Source of the DNA: Puffinus mauretanicus
Lineage: Eukaryota > Chordata > Aves > Procellariiformes > Procellariidae
Direction: 5' to 3'
NCBI GenBank assembly: GCA_023333565.1
Contig: JAJKFH010003493.1
Coordinates: 3,596,001 to 3,660,000 of the forward strand
Length of the DNA stretch: 64,000 bases
The notes below the pieces were generated by a model. It worked only from the letters and a program-made list of their open reading frames with translations. It was not told the DNA's origin and ran no database searches. This document shows, in pieces, positions 12,465 to 24,130 of this stretch (positions are counted from its first letter, which is position 1; every line of letters starts with the position of its first letter). The position numbers and the translations under genes were made by a program.

Positions 12465-13580
12465 ATTCTCCTAGAGAAGCTGGTGGCTCACGGCTTAGAC
12501 AAGTGTACTCTTCGCTGGGTAAAAAACTGGCTGGACGGCCGAGCCCAGAGAGTTGTGGTGAATGGAGTTAAATCCAGTCGGCGGCCGGTCACGAGTGGTG
12601 TTCCCCAGGGCTCAGTTTTGGGGCCGATCTTGTTCAATATCTTTATCAATGATCTAGATGAGGGGATTGAGTGCTCCCTCAGTAAGTTTGCAGACAATAC
12701 CAAGTTGGGCGGGAGTGTTGATCTGCTCGAGGGCAGAAAGGCTCTGCAGAGGGACCTGGACAGGCTGGATCGATGGGCCGAGGCCAATTGTATGAGGTTC
12801 AACAAGGCCAAGTGCCGGGTCCTGCACTTGGGTCACAACAACCCCATGCAACGCTACAGGCTTGGGGAAGAGTGGCTGGAAAGCTGCCCAGAGGAAAAGG
12901 ACCTGGGGGTGCTGGTTGACAGCCGGCTGAACATGAGCCGGCAGTGTGCCTAGGTGGCCGAGAAGGCCAATGGCATCCTGGCCTGTATCAGAAATAGCGT
13001 GGCCAGCAGGAGTAGGGAGGTGATTGTGCCCCTGTACTCGGCACTGGTGAGGCCGCACCTCGAACACTGTGTTCAGTTTTGAGCCCCTCACTACAAGAAG
13101 GACATGGAGGTGCTGGAGTGTGTCCAGAGAAGGGCAACGAAGCTGGTGAAGGGCTTGGAGAACAAGTCTGATGAGGAGCGGCTGAGGGAACTGGGACTGT
13201 TTAGTCTGGAGAAGAGGAGGCTGAGGGGAGACCTTATCGCTCTCTACAACTACCTGAAAGGAGGTTGTAGTGAGGTGGGTGTTGGTCTCTTCTCCCAAGT
13301 AACTAGCGATAGGACGAGAGGAAATGACCTCAAGTTGCGCCAAGGGAGGTTTAGATTGAATATTAGGAAAAATTTCTTTACTGAAAGAGTGGTCAAGCCT
13401 TGGAACAGGCTGCCCAGGGAATTGATTGAGTCACCATTCCTGGAGGTATTTAAAAGACGTGTAGATGAGGCGCTTAGGGACATGGTTTAGTGGGCATGGT
13501 GGTGTTGGGTTGATGGTTGGACTTGATGATCTTAGGGGTCTTTTTCAACCTTAATGATTCTATGATTCTATGATTCTATA
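12465..13580 (+). mobile_element. CR1 LINE, 5'-truncated, relatively young, sense orientation
   Basis: The fragment covers the reverse-transcriptase C-terminal half, the ORF2 end, the short 3' UTR (about 13491-13552) and the 3' microsatellite tail of tandem ATTCTATG units (13553-13580). It is noticeably more GC-rich than its surroundings. It begins abruptly near 12465, inside the coding region, as expected for incomplete target-primed reverse transcription. Only a few point changes interrupt it, so it is the youngest CR1 here. The 3' UTR wording (ACATGGTTTAGTGGGCATGG, then TTGGACTTGATGATCTTAG) resembles the avian CR1-J group; that subfamily call is from memory. No target-site duplication is obvious. 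Confidence 0.95.
12483..13490 (+). pseudogene. Broken CR1 ORF2 fragment (reverse transcriptase, 3' part)
   Basis: One reading frame runs from 12483 to the TAG at 13488-13490, interrupted by two in-frame nonsense codons: TAG at 12951-12953 (where CAG is expected) and TGA at 13080-13082 (where TGG is expected). No frameshift is needed. RT motifs are visible: [20 protein letters not shown], then FINDLD, and the catalytic box at about 12689-12706, which reads FADNTK. The second catalytic Asp of the usual FADD is therefore Asn, a second sign of inactivity. The C-terminal part (from about 13104) keeps the normal ORF2 end. The endonuclease domain is absent because of 5' truncation. Confidence 0.92.
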
Positions 13581-14699
13581 ATGTATTTAAAGTATTAGCA
13601 GATCAGTGATTTCTTTCCTCAGCTGGAGAAGTCTCATAGGTGAAATTCTTCTGTACTATGTCATTCCTTTGCTAAAATATACCTTCCACTTACTGTATTA
13701 TTGGAGTTAGACTTCGCAAATATTCATTTTATATTTGGTCCCAGTCAAAACAAACTAAAATATCAGACAGGACCAAATGCTTTCTTGGTTCCTGCCATTG
13801 TCTCCCTTCCTTACCCCTAAAAAAAAAAAAAGAATAAGAAATTTATTGTGTTTTGAATTATTGAATATATGGCAAAATACAAAAATTCATCTAACATCTG
13901 GTTGTTTTAAGGTTTGCTGGCACTGCAGTTGTAAATCATATAAATAAGCCTAAGCTAAACTTAAGCTTAGTAAGGTATCTTCAGCACCAGCAAACATCAA
14001 ATTATCTTGAGACAAAGCATAGCTGTGACTGCAATATCTGTTTGAGGAGGAAAGTAAACATGCCGTTGGTCTTCATGCACCTAAACCCTGTGCTTCTTAG
14101 ACTTAATGTAGTTTTCCATGTACTAAATGGCTTGCTTACAGGTAGGCCACACCTATAACTTCAGAATAGGTATGTTAAGCGTCTCTTATTCTGAAAATCC
14201 ATATAGTGTTTCAAACATCTTGAAGAATTATTGTGTATTTCTCATTTCATCTTTGTGTATTCTATACTCCACTGTGATACATCAAATAGCAGTCTTCCAG
14301 TATTAAAACTCTTGTTTTATGGCATGTCCATAGCGGAATTAATATCAAAGGAGCTAGAACAATTTATGTAAATTAGAAATTAAGAACTACAGAATATCAT
14401 TATAGGAAACAAATGGATACAAGAATAAAGATAGGCTCATCAAGGGAAATAAAAAGGCGCTTTTAAGAGTAACAGGAACCAAGGAACTGTGGCTGATAGA
14501 TTTGATTTGAGAAGGGAAAAAAACAGCTTACATATGTAAACTTGATGATAATGTTGATGTTTAAATGCTTTCCATGCTAATGGTAACATTAAGTGTATTT
14601 AACCACAAGTACTAAATTAAACACAGATCAGGAAAAGTTGCATATGAACGTTTTAAAAGAAGCAGATAAAGAGCTTCTGGATAAACTGTTATGGTTTTC
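13581..14699. other. Intronic stretch between CR1 copies
   Basis: AT-rich unique-looking sequence with an A12 run near 13820. Part of 14340-14690 may belong to the ancient CR1 that follows, but I could not align it convincingly. No coding exon is seen. Confidence 0.5.
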
Positions 14700-15990
14700 T
14701 GTACATTGTAGACACAGTAGAAAATCCAGAGGACTAGAAGAAAGTTAATGTTGTATCAATATTCAAAAAAGGTAAACAGGATAAATCCAATATTTATAGG
14801 TCTATCAGCCTGACACCAATCTTGGGAAAAATAAAGCAACAGCTGACAGGGGACTTAAGTACTGAAGTAAATGAGATCAATTATATAATGACAATGAATA
14901 TGAATTGATAGAAAGTTAGTCTTTCCTACCCAAAATTGTTTTTATGAGATTACATATTTGATTGGTAAAGGATAAGCATGCTGATGCTTTGTGTTTGCAC
15001 GGCTCTAGAATGTGCAGAGGTTAACAATTATCTAAGATACTGGAATGATACAGCATGAATATGGAACATATTAAGTGGATTTAAGCCTGCTAATTATAGG
15101 CCTTGGAATGCAGTCACGAGGTACAAGTGGTGTAGAAATATTCCAGTGAAATCCTTTTGGAATAGGGTCTTAACTCCAGTCTAATCTTACATCATCAGTT
15201 ACCTGCAAGGAATTATAAAGTTTTACAAATTGCAAATTACGCAAAAACTAGAGTTCTGGGCAAATAATAAAGATGAGCTGGAGATTCAGTGAATCAAATG
15301 CTTTTAATACAACAAAATGTATTGTTCTCAGGAAAGAACAATAAAGAATTTATTGAAAAGTTGGGGGACTTCATGTAAAGTTGAAGACGACTTGGGAGTA
15401 CATGGTTAAGTATCAGCTACACAGGAACCACTGGTGCAGTGATGTTTCCACAAAGCCTTGTGAAAAAGCCTTTTTCTGAGGATAATGGAGGAATGTAAGG
15501 ATTTTTGTTTCTTTTGTTACTGTAAATTAACTATATTATCTATTTTTTTCCAAAGAATATCATCAAATTGAGTGGAAACTTAGGAAAGATCTAATATAAT
15601 TATTTAAGGATGGTTTAATAGTGAAAGACCTAATGAGATAGATGCATTCCACTTCAGTATTTACTTTATCAAAGAGAATGTAAGCAGTATTTTGATTACA
15701 GTCTATAAAAATTTACATGAAAACAATGATCTAATAGTAAACCAACTCCTAGTAGTTGGGAGGTGTGGCAATATCCAAAGACTGCAAATGGAAAATAGTT
15801 AGCTTCATTCCACAATCAAGACAAAACCTTTTTAACACTGAGAACGATTATAACATATACAAAATCTCCTGTGGGATTCTCATAATCATTTGACCAAAGC
15901 TATTAGGTTTGACTCAGGAATTAATAATGGAAGTCCTCTGGGCAATGTTCCATTGTATGTCAGAGAAAACTGTGGACATACGTATTTTTT
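14700..15990 (+). mobile_element. Ancient decayed CR1 LINE relic, sense orientation
   Basis: Scattered blocks match the old amniote CR1 consensus in the correct order. At 14740-14850 degenerate codons read like WKKVNVVSIFKKG followed by YRSISLTPILGK, upstream of the reverse-transcriptase core. At 15205-15420 remnants of the AIIKFADDTKLG-type box and the EKDLGV-type region appear. At 15900-15960 the 3' end occurs as TTTGACTCAGGAATTAATAA. Stops and indels are everywhere. The stretch 15480-15720 is too decayed to assign. The order and the recognisable 3' end make the family call fairly safe; the edges are approximate. Confidence 0.72.
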
Positions 15991-18825
15991 TCTGGCTTCA
16001 AATATATCAGTTGTCTTCCTGATTCCTCCCAGTCCTTTATGTGGCAAATTTAATAGTGCTTAAATTTAAACATAAGACCAATTCATTTGCCTTCAGTCAA
16101 ACAACATGCATTTTCAAAGCTCAAGAATTGATTCTTGAAGCATGTCCTACCTAGGTAATAATATTTTATCTTTCTGTGTTTTGTACAGGATTGGACAAGT
16201 GAATAGTGCTTGATTAAATAAAACCCTGGAAAATTATAATTGCTGGTATAGATTTGTCCGGATAGACAAAGGCTTTCTGGTGCAAAGCTGCCTGTACCCT
16301 ATCTCAGTGTCCTTAATTACGTCACAAAATTGATTCCAGATAATTAAAGATGTTTTATTTCTCTGGAAGACCAATTTCTTTCTATTATTATACCTGCTTT
16401 AGTATTTTCTTTTTCTGTCATTACTAGAATTTTAGTTAAGTGAGAATTAAAATTCATGTTTTAATTCCCAAGTTGTATACTTTCAAGCATTCTTCCTACT
16501 TCTTTCAGTCGGAATTTAGTACTGTTTCCAATTACTTGTTCCACCTCTGACTAGTTTTAAGCCCTATAATAAGCATTCTAGGAAATTCAGAAGGATATAC
16601 TTATTTAATCCAGTAGATCTGCACTGATCAAAGCATAAGTAGTAGCATTACTTTTAGTAACGCGTGTTTCTAGCTAAGTATTAAAGAGAATGCAAATTTT
16701 AAAAATCAGACTTTTTTATCACACTTTTCAAATTATCTCATTTCTGCTTGCAAATAGCCATTTTCTTACATTAGAGTACTCAAATGAACTCTTTAGTTCA
16801 TTCACCTTATCAGAGGAGTCCTGAGACAGCTGCCATGCAGCTTTAATCCCTTCCTTTGCTGCATTTCGCTTTTTACTATTTTTGGTTCATTTTCTGCTCT
16901 GCTTGTTTAATAGCTGGAAGTTTCTAGCATCGTCTTAGCAGCTCCATCTGAAAGTTGCATCAACAGATTACCCACTTCAGCCATCTAGTTGAATGTGCTT
17001 GTGATAGTTGCACTTAATAAATCAACATTTCCCAGTAGGGAAAGATGCCTATTTTTTTTCCTGCTTTCAAGTATAAGGAAATATCAGCAGCCGTTGATGG
17101 CAACACGTAGGGAGCTTGAAATACATGGCAGATCTTTCCAAACAACCTTGTCACGCTTTTCCTACACGTGCTTCCTAGTTGCTACTTCCTTGTTACACCA
17201 CCAGACGCAGGGCAAGGGCAATGGTTTGGAGAAGAGTTAGTGCGTTATCTCCCTCACACAGTATGACTAGTGTAAGTGAGCTTCAGCAGCACAATTTAGT
17301 AGATCATTAGTGGGGACACCTCTAGCATGTGTGTGCACAGGAGTGACAATGCTCACAGCCCCTGGGAGCATGCTACTTGGGGAAAGCTTCTGTACAAAAT
17401 CAATAGCATGGATGGCAGTATCTCATAATGTGAATCAGCTCTATTATTTCAAACTGCTAAGATTTGGGAACTTTTAACCCAATAACAATTGCCTTTGTGG
17501 CAATAAGCTCATGACTGACACTTCCCTCATGAAAATCCACACACGCTAATCCTTCTCAAGAATTTTTTTCTGGAAGCACAAGTCAGGTAGCTGTTTTTGT
17601 TTAAATGTAGATAAATTCATGCACACTACTTGGATACCTGGATGGTCAGATACTGATTTACCAAGATGAAGAGGGGAACTAAAAGGGCTTTCATTTCTCC
17701 TGCTGTTTTCTCACTGTAGTTTGCCAGCCTGAGGTACATGTTGTGTCATGGCTCCTGCAGCTCCTGCTCCAGGTATCAACAGCGAGCGTGCTACTTCTCC
17801 GCACTACTGAGCGGAGAAGGTGAATTATGCCCATGATGAATGGAAGAACAACATGGAAACTAAAGTTCATACTGACAAAACCGCGGGCTTGCCAGATTTG
17901 GAAGGCCAACCTCCCCTTGCACAGGGGCTCCATCTCCTTTTCACGTTTTTAGCAGATACTTGAATGCCTTCTTGAGACCCATTTAAGGCTCACTGAATTG
18001 TTTAAAAGGCAAATAACAATCTGTCTGAATATTCGCGCCACATAATGGTACTTAACTAGTGTGTTTGGGTAAATTTAAAGGAAAATTACTCAGCCTGCTA
18101 CTGCAAATTTAAACCTTTAATCATCACTTTTTTGTTGTTGAGAATTTTTCACATGTGTTTCACTGCAAAAAAATTTGAGTTTCTCATTTATGGTTCTGTT
18201 CTTCCTACGCCAAGGGTCTCTTCAAGCTGTCCACTGTGATGGTTGTTCACAAATGCTGAGTTGTTACCGGGCTGCCTTTTAATTATCCAATAGTTTGTCT
18301 AGCTCCAAGTCAAGGTCCCGGGTTGTCCTCTATCACAACTGTGAAGCCTTCTTCATGACTATCTCCTACTGTCATTTTGTTTTAAGCTTTTAACAATTCC
18401 TAGCTAACTTTAAACAAAGGAAGAAAATTAATGGAATGTTGAATTAGCCCACTCCTACTAATTAGCATTAACAGTGTGGTTGTCAACACTGTAGCACTTT
18501 GTGCTACCTTTTTGTCAATCAGTAATAGTCTAGAAGAACCATCTGTGACTGGAAATCTGTCTCATTGTTTCCTCAGGTAATAGTCTTTCTAGTACTCTAA
18601 AGAGATGTTAAAAAATGCAAAACTTCACTTTCCAGGACACTTCAAAGTAAACCCTTGAAATGAGAATACTCAGGGGAAAAACAATGATGCGGAGGGAAAA
18701 AAAAAATAATCCAAGTGTTGTGGATACTAATCTGGTTCATTCAGAACAGGTCATTATATTTTGTATTATCCTCAACCTCTGCCTGTATTATTTTTATTCA
18801 GTTTGTAATGGACTGCTGTTTATGC

Positions 18826-18900
18826 AAAAAAAAACCCCAACCCACAAACAAACAGACAATCCCAAAAACCAAACTCAAACCCAAAACCCAAACCAGAAAG
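18826..18900 (-). repeat. C/A-rich low-complexity tract
   Basis: Runs of A (3-9) and C (2-4) alternate almost without other bases. It is the complement orientation of the G/T tracts elsewhere. The two overlapping open frames across it (Lys/Pro/Thr/Gln-rich) are products of the low complexity, not genes. Confidence 0.75.
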
Positions 18901-19325
18901 TTGGAAAGAGCAGTTTCTCTCTTTTCTGATCTTGCACGGAGCTGTGCTACTTTAAACTTAGTGTTTTTTTCTTCCTCAGATACTGCGGACACTGTATCTA
19001 ATCAAGATGGCTGTCATTATGGAACTCATGAGATATATTGCTGACATTTCCAGCCTTACATATTTGGGAGTGCATTTATCTTCCTTTAGTAGTGTGTCAT
19101 CATACTCTGAGCTACAGCTATTGTGTGCACACTTGCTTTACGGTTGGCAGGGAGTGCTTTCCAGTGGCTGAGCCCACCCTTCTACCTACTGAGTCCTTCA
19201 GTACCAGTTTGAAGAACATGCTTAGCTTTTTCAAGGTCATTACTACATATTTGGGCAGTCTCTGAATCGAGAGACAAGATTTGATATTTTACCAAAGTAA
19301 GGAAGTAATGTGGTACCTTTGATGA

Positions 19326-19368
19326 GGGTTTTTTTAGGGTTTTTTTGTTTTGGTTTGGTTTTTTTTAA
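19326..19368 (+). repeat. G/T-rich low-complexity tract
   Basis: GGG followed by T7 occurs twice, then alternating GG and T runs. It is part of the recurring G/T series. Confidence 0.7.
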
Positions 19369-19939
19369 ATATATCTCTCATTATGTGAACTGAGCAAAGA
19401 CATATATTTATTTTCAGTATTCATAGTTAACCTAATATATTACTAGTGGCTTCAACTCCTGGTTTGAAGAATTCATTATTATTTATTTTATTTTAATGGA
19501 TTTTTTTGGCCATCTAACCTGAATATCTGAAGTACTGAAGTATTTTTGAAGTATTGGCAATAAAGTTCATAAATTGACCAGAAGTCGTCACTTAATAAGT
19601 GACTTAATAAGTCACTTAAGTCGGAGACTTAAATATTTGATCATTTCACAGCCAGTTTAAGACATTTCTTAAATTAATTTAACTTCAGGTGTGATCGTCA
19701 CCCAAGAGGCCATGCTTCCAGAAATTGAATTTGGTTTGAAGTTGTACACAGTAGATATGGAAAGAAGATGCATCTGTGTGGTACTGAATGGTGGACTGAT
19801 GTCAGAATAAAGAAACTGACAGCCCAAATCTTTCTTTCATGTATGAACAAATACGCTTTTGTAAAAGAACTGTGCTTTGGCAACCTATTGGGGTTTTTTT
19901 ACTCAGAAGGAAATTTGCATATAAGAAATAACATCCCAT

Positions 19940-20006
19940 GGTGGGGGTTTTGGAACTAGATGATCTTTAAGGTCCCTTCCAACCCAACCATTCTATGATT
20001 CTATAA
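19940..20006 (+). mobile_element. Short CR1 3' tail (about 65 bp)
   Basis: The sequence reads GGAACTAGATGATCTTTAAG, then GTCCCTTCCAACCC, then CCATTCTATGATTCTATAA. This is the standard CR1 3' UTR end with its 8-bp tail repeats. It is an extreme 5' truncation holding only the terminal tens of bases. Its good preservation suggests it is not very old. Confidence 0.88.
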
Positions 20007-22886
20007 TTCAAATAATACTTATTATTTGGAGCATTTCCTTAATCTAGCTTAGCTACAGGCTAGTGAAGCAACAATGCGATCTAGACAAGATTCCTTTTTT
20101 GGGTCTCTAAGGAAGTGAACGATTCTGATAGAGAAGCACAGGACTTTATTAGCAGTACAGTCGTGTACAGCTTCTTTTATTGTTTTCCCACTTTAATTAT
20201 GGCAAAAACTTGCCTGTTTTCCAGATCAGACATACTTACGGATGTCAAACACATAGTTTCCAGCTTTAAAAGAAGTGCTGAAACTCATCATAGTAGCATT
20301 ATTTATACACTATTTGTGAAGTTTTGTAAATGTACAGAACGTGTACCCTGAAGAAGAATCCTTAAAGACTTACTACTGAAATTTATTTCATCTAGAGCTT
20401 CTGAATGGTTAATATGTGTTTAAGTGCATCTAAAGATTTGGATTATCATTGGTAGAATTTTGCAAAGAACCAAGGAGAGGTTTAAAGAAATTTTCCCCAG
20501 TGCCCATTTTATAAATGTATATTTACCATATATCACTGGTTGATATAGTGTTATGAGTTCCAGGCTCAAAGAAGGGGTTATCCAATTTCAATTCAAATGA
20601 ATCATGTTACTATTATATTGATTGGCACCGGGATTATCAAAGGAGGAAAAAATCCCAGAAAGCTGGGACAGTTTTACATACAGAAAAATGGGAATAAAAC
20701 CTAGTGGAATTGAGGGAGGAATTCCTGAAGCTCCAGCTGTGTGTTAGAGGTCCATGGTAGATGCAGCATTACCTATTTGGTAGCTATGTTGCTCAGAGCC
20801 CCAGAAACCACCAAAGAAAAAATACGAAGAGCTTCAAGGTTTAGCTGTACTCTAAACTGTACTGTAACTGCCTGTCTGTCTGGTATTTATATTTCTCTGT
20901 TTTGCATATTCCTCAACAAATTCTAGTCCAAAATGGATCTGGGGCACTTGTTTTGTGCTGTACCCTCTTCCAATCCATGGGTGTTTCTGTCTCCATAGAG
21001 GAAGGGACTGGTGCCTCCCTGGAGAGGAGAGCTTACCAGCCCTCAGAGATCCCAACAGTAGCAACTTCGATACAAGGAAAACATAACTGATGTAGCACAA
21101 TATAGCAAAGCGCTTTAAAATGATGCTAACAAAACATGCTTGTTTCCCTCTATTTGGTGTATATGTGTGAGTTTGCATGAGGCTATGAACATGCTTTGCT
21201 GTGCGCCGCGAATATATTACTCCTGCAATAGTTATACCTTCTGCGTTTCAAACATTGGACTATAGGTAGTTAAATAAATTTACTGTTTGAATTAACTACC
21301 TGTTTGCCATTGATATCAGGAATGAGAAATTCTTTCCCTGAATATTTATGGCGAAGATGACTTGGGGTTTCTAGAAAGTAGAGTCTAGACTATGCCTGTT
21401 TTTTAAGTATGAACATGACAAATGTTTATGTGGAGAACTTTGGCATGTCATTTAGACTATTAAAATATATCATATTAATGTCTCAGAAAACACGAGATAT
21501 TGAGACAGTTCATTATAGTGTGCTTGGTGTTGAAATTTTGGCAACTCTTTGCCTGAGGACAAGATAGACTCATAGCTATTATAGTAAAAACACTGGTAGC
21601 ACCTATTTTACAGCAACTGTTTTTTCAGTGTTTTGTTCTGAGTGAATTAATTAACATATTTATGAAGCTGAGCTATGATTATGATATAATTGCTGAAAAA
21701 TGCTGAGTCATCCATTCTACCCTGTGTACATCAGGGTTCTGTAAATATTTTTATAATAGCTCCTTGCCCATGGGTCTCTTTGCACTATGACCATACAGAC
21801 TAATTTTATTGTTTATTTGTGTTGCAAAATTTGAACGTAATTTGTGGTAGTACCTTACTTATGTATCCTCTGAAACTTCAGACCCTATTTCTCCAGGCGA
21901 GAAACTGTGTAGAGCTGTAGTAAACCTGGCAGCCAGGTTTATTCTACTTTATGCTTGTAAAAATTCTGACTGTGATGTCAGATTACATATGGATAAGGAA
22001 CTTTCACGAACAAGTCATCCCTAAGAAAGAAGAATTTGTTTACTGTAGGGGAGATACATCTAGTCCATCTCCAGCTAAGAATTTACTTCTACTTAAAACA
22101 TCCCTCCCCAAACCAAAACAGCATAACAATTTTTGTGTCTTAAAATTTCTGAAAGGACTGAATTGGTTCAGTTTTTCATGTGGTCTAGCAAGCCAAGCTG
22201 AGTTTAGGAAAGATTCTGACTGATGTATAGTTATCAAAACTTATATTAGTGAAGGGTTGGAAGAAGAGAAGAAAGGGTAAATTCAAATAAAAAAGAAAAT
22301 CTTTGTATTTAAGTAACAGCAATTATCAGAGATTCTGCTTGTATTAATATTGTCTGAGCACATTATAAAGCATTTGTCATAGCTAATGCATTCCTGTCAA
22401 ATCAAGCAATATTAGAAGAGGACTTTTATAATGAATATTAATATGAGACAGCCGTAAGTGAAGTAAATTATAGAGGCATGTAAATGCAGTATTAACTGCT
22501 ACAGCAAAGTAGTCTCTCACTGTAAATCAATTTCTTCCTATAATGTTAATAAAAAATTAGGCCACTTGGTAGTCATCTGCAAGCTGCTGAGCTTTGATAT
22601 GAGTTTTCAAGTACTTTGCTCATGTGTCTAGCTCTAAATTAAAAGTCATATTCATGAAAATGAGTTTACAGTCTGTGCACTCAACTTATTGACTGTGCTA
22701 TAGTTTCTGCACAGTTCTCAAATTCTTGTTCACACATCAGAACACCTATCTTCCGTTCAGCCATCTATGACGATTTAGGCAAGTTAAGGAATAAGTACAA
22801 GAATTATCCCTCTACATCAGAAATAAGATGAATGAATTTAAATTTTGGCTCTCCATTTTGATCCAGTTTTTGAAAATGCCAGTGTG

Positions 22887-22913
22887 TTTTTTTTGTTTTG
22901 TTTTTTTTTTTTT
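22887..22913 (+). repeat. Poly-T tract
   Basis: Three T runs (8, 4 and 13) separated by single G bases. Confidence 0.8.
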
Positions 22914-23090
22914 ATTCAAGTTTCTTTGCTTTTGCCTTTCATCGGAAAAATATGCATCTGGATTCGTATTAGGATTTTTGCATTGATCCCAATTTTGATG
23001 TGTGCTGGTTTGGATTAGGAAGTGAGAGTAGAGCTTTGGCACACTAAAGATTATGTGCATGAAGTTAGGCTTTGTAGTTTACCAATATAT

Positions 23091-23142
23091 TGGTTTTGGT
23101 TGTTTTGGGGTTTTCTTTGTTGTTTGGGTGGGGTTTTTTTTG
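23091..23142 (+). repeat. G/T-rich low-complexity tract
   Basis: Alternating G (1-4) and T (2-8) runs with a single C. It has the same character as the tracts at 1703, 19326, 25571 and 33310. Confidence 0.7.
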
Positions 23143-24090
23143 TTAGCATTAATTAGCTACTAACAGCCAAGCCATACCCTTACAGGAAAGTTCTTCTGCA
23201 GGGAAATTGTGGTTGTTATGTGTCGTTATTATTTGGAACTTCTTTCCCTAATGCCAAAAACTGATTCAGAATCTGAATAAGTACATGATTACTACAAAGA
23301 CTGTTTCAAGTAAGGTATAATGAAGCTAAAATCTCATTCCTTATTTGTAGTGGTTTAAATTGAAAAACAAAGGTGTTTTTTAATTTACTTTTGATAGGTG
23401 ATCACATTCACACTCTCGGAGTTTTGAAAACAATTGCCACATGTTTTGTTGTTGTCATCGTCATTATTGTGCTTTGATGGCTAATCATTCATCTTCTATA
23501 ATAAAAAGATAAATTGGCAAATGTCTATTTAAGATAAATGTTATTAATTATTTTGAATTGGTAGTATTATTTTGATTCTATATAGTGTTACGTCTGAGGA
23601 GCACTGAATAGAAACAAATCTGTAAACTGTTTTCCAAATGAGCAAGTATGGAGCAAAGGTACTGTGGAATTTGATAATGTAATGGATTTCTGTCTAGTGA
23701 CAGTGCTTAGACATTTGAAGTGTGGAATTGAAGCACCTAAGTCTGAACTTAACCATTCTTAAAGCTTTTGCTCATCTTTTATCTACATTTCAGAGATATC
23801 TCAGTTTTTAGCATTTAAGTTCCCCACGTTGGCATACCCAGATTCACCTTTTCTCTTTCTCATGTTTCACAGAATTAAGCAATTAAGGATTCATCAGACC
23901 TCTTATCATTAACGTTGATATATGCTTTTACATTGCATCTGATGTTTAGCTTACGTAATGATCAATGTGTAACAGTCAGATAACCTTCCTGGAAATAAGT
24001 TAACAACTGCTTATGACTGTGCAACTGTTTCAATTTATCTACACGTTATAATCCCAATAAAGATTCTTCGGTCACTCACTTTTAGAGATT

Positions 24091-24130
24091 ACCTTGGTCC
24101 ATGTACCATTACCTTGGTCCTTGTACCATT
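24091..24130 (+). repeat. 20-bp tandem duplication
   Basis: The unit ACCTTGGTCCATGTACCATT is followed immediately by a second copy with one A-to-T change. A local replication-slippage duplication is the simplest explanation. Confidence 0.9.

Larger units (their letters stand above)
15991..19939. other. Intronic stretch with one candidate alternative terminal exon
   Basis: Mostly AT-rich sequence. It includes a GC-rich hairpin at 17794-17819, a C/A-rich tract at 18826-18900, a strong acceptor-like site at 18961-18979 (see findings), a G/T tract at 19326-19368 and overlapping perfect palindromes at 19588-19615. No confirmed exon. Confidence 0.55.

Noticed and set aside
12654..13343. Minus-strand open frame of 229 codons
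   Set aside because: It is the antisense shadow of the GC-richer CR1 ORF2 and has no protein family of its own.
18660..19044. Two overlapping + strand frames of 89 and 109 codons
   Set aside because: They run mainly through the C/A low-complexity tract. Only the last 21 codons after the acceptor at 18979 are of interest, and these are reported separately.
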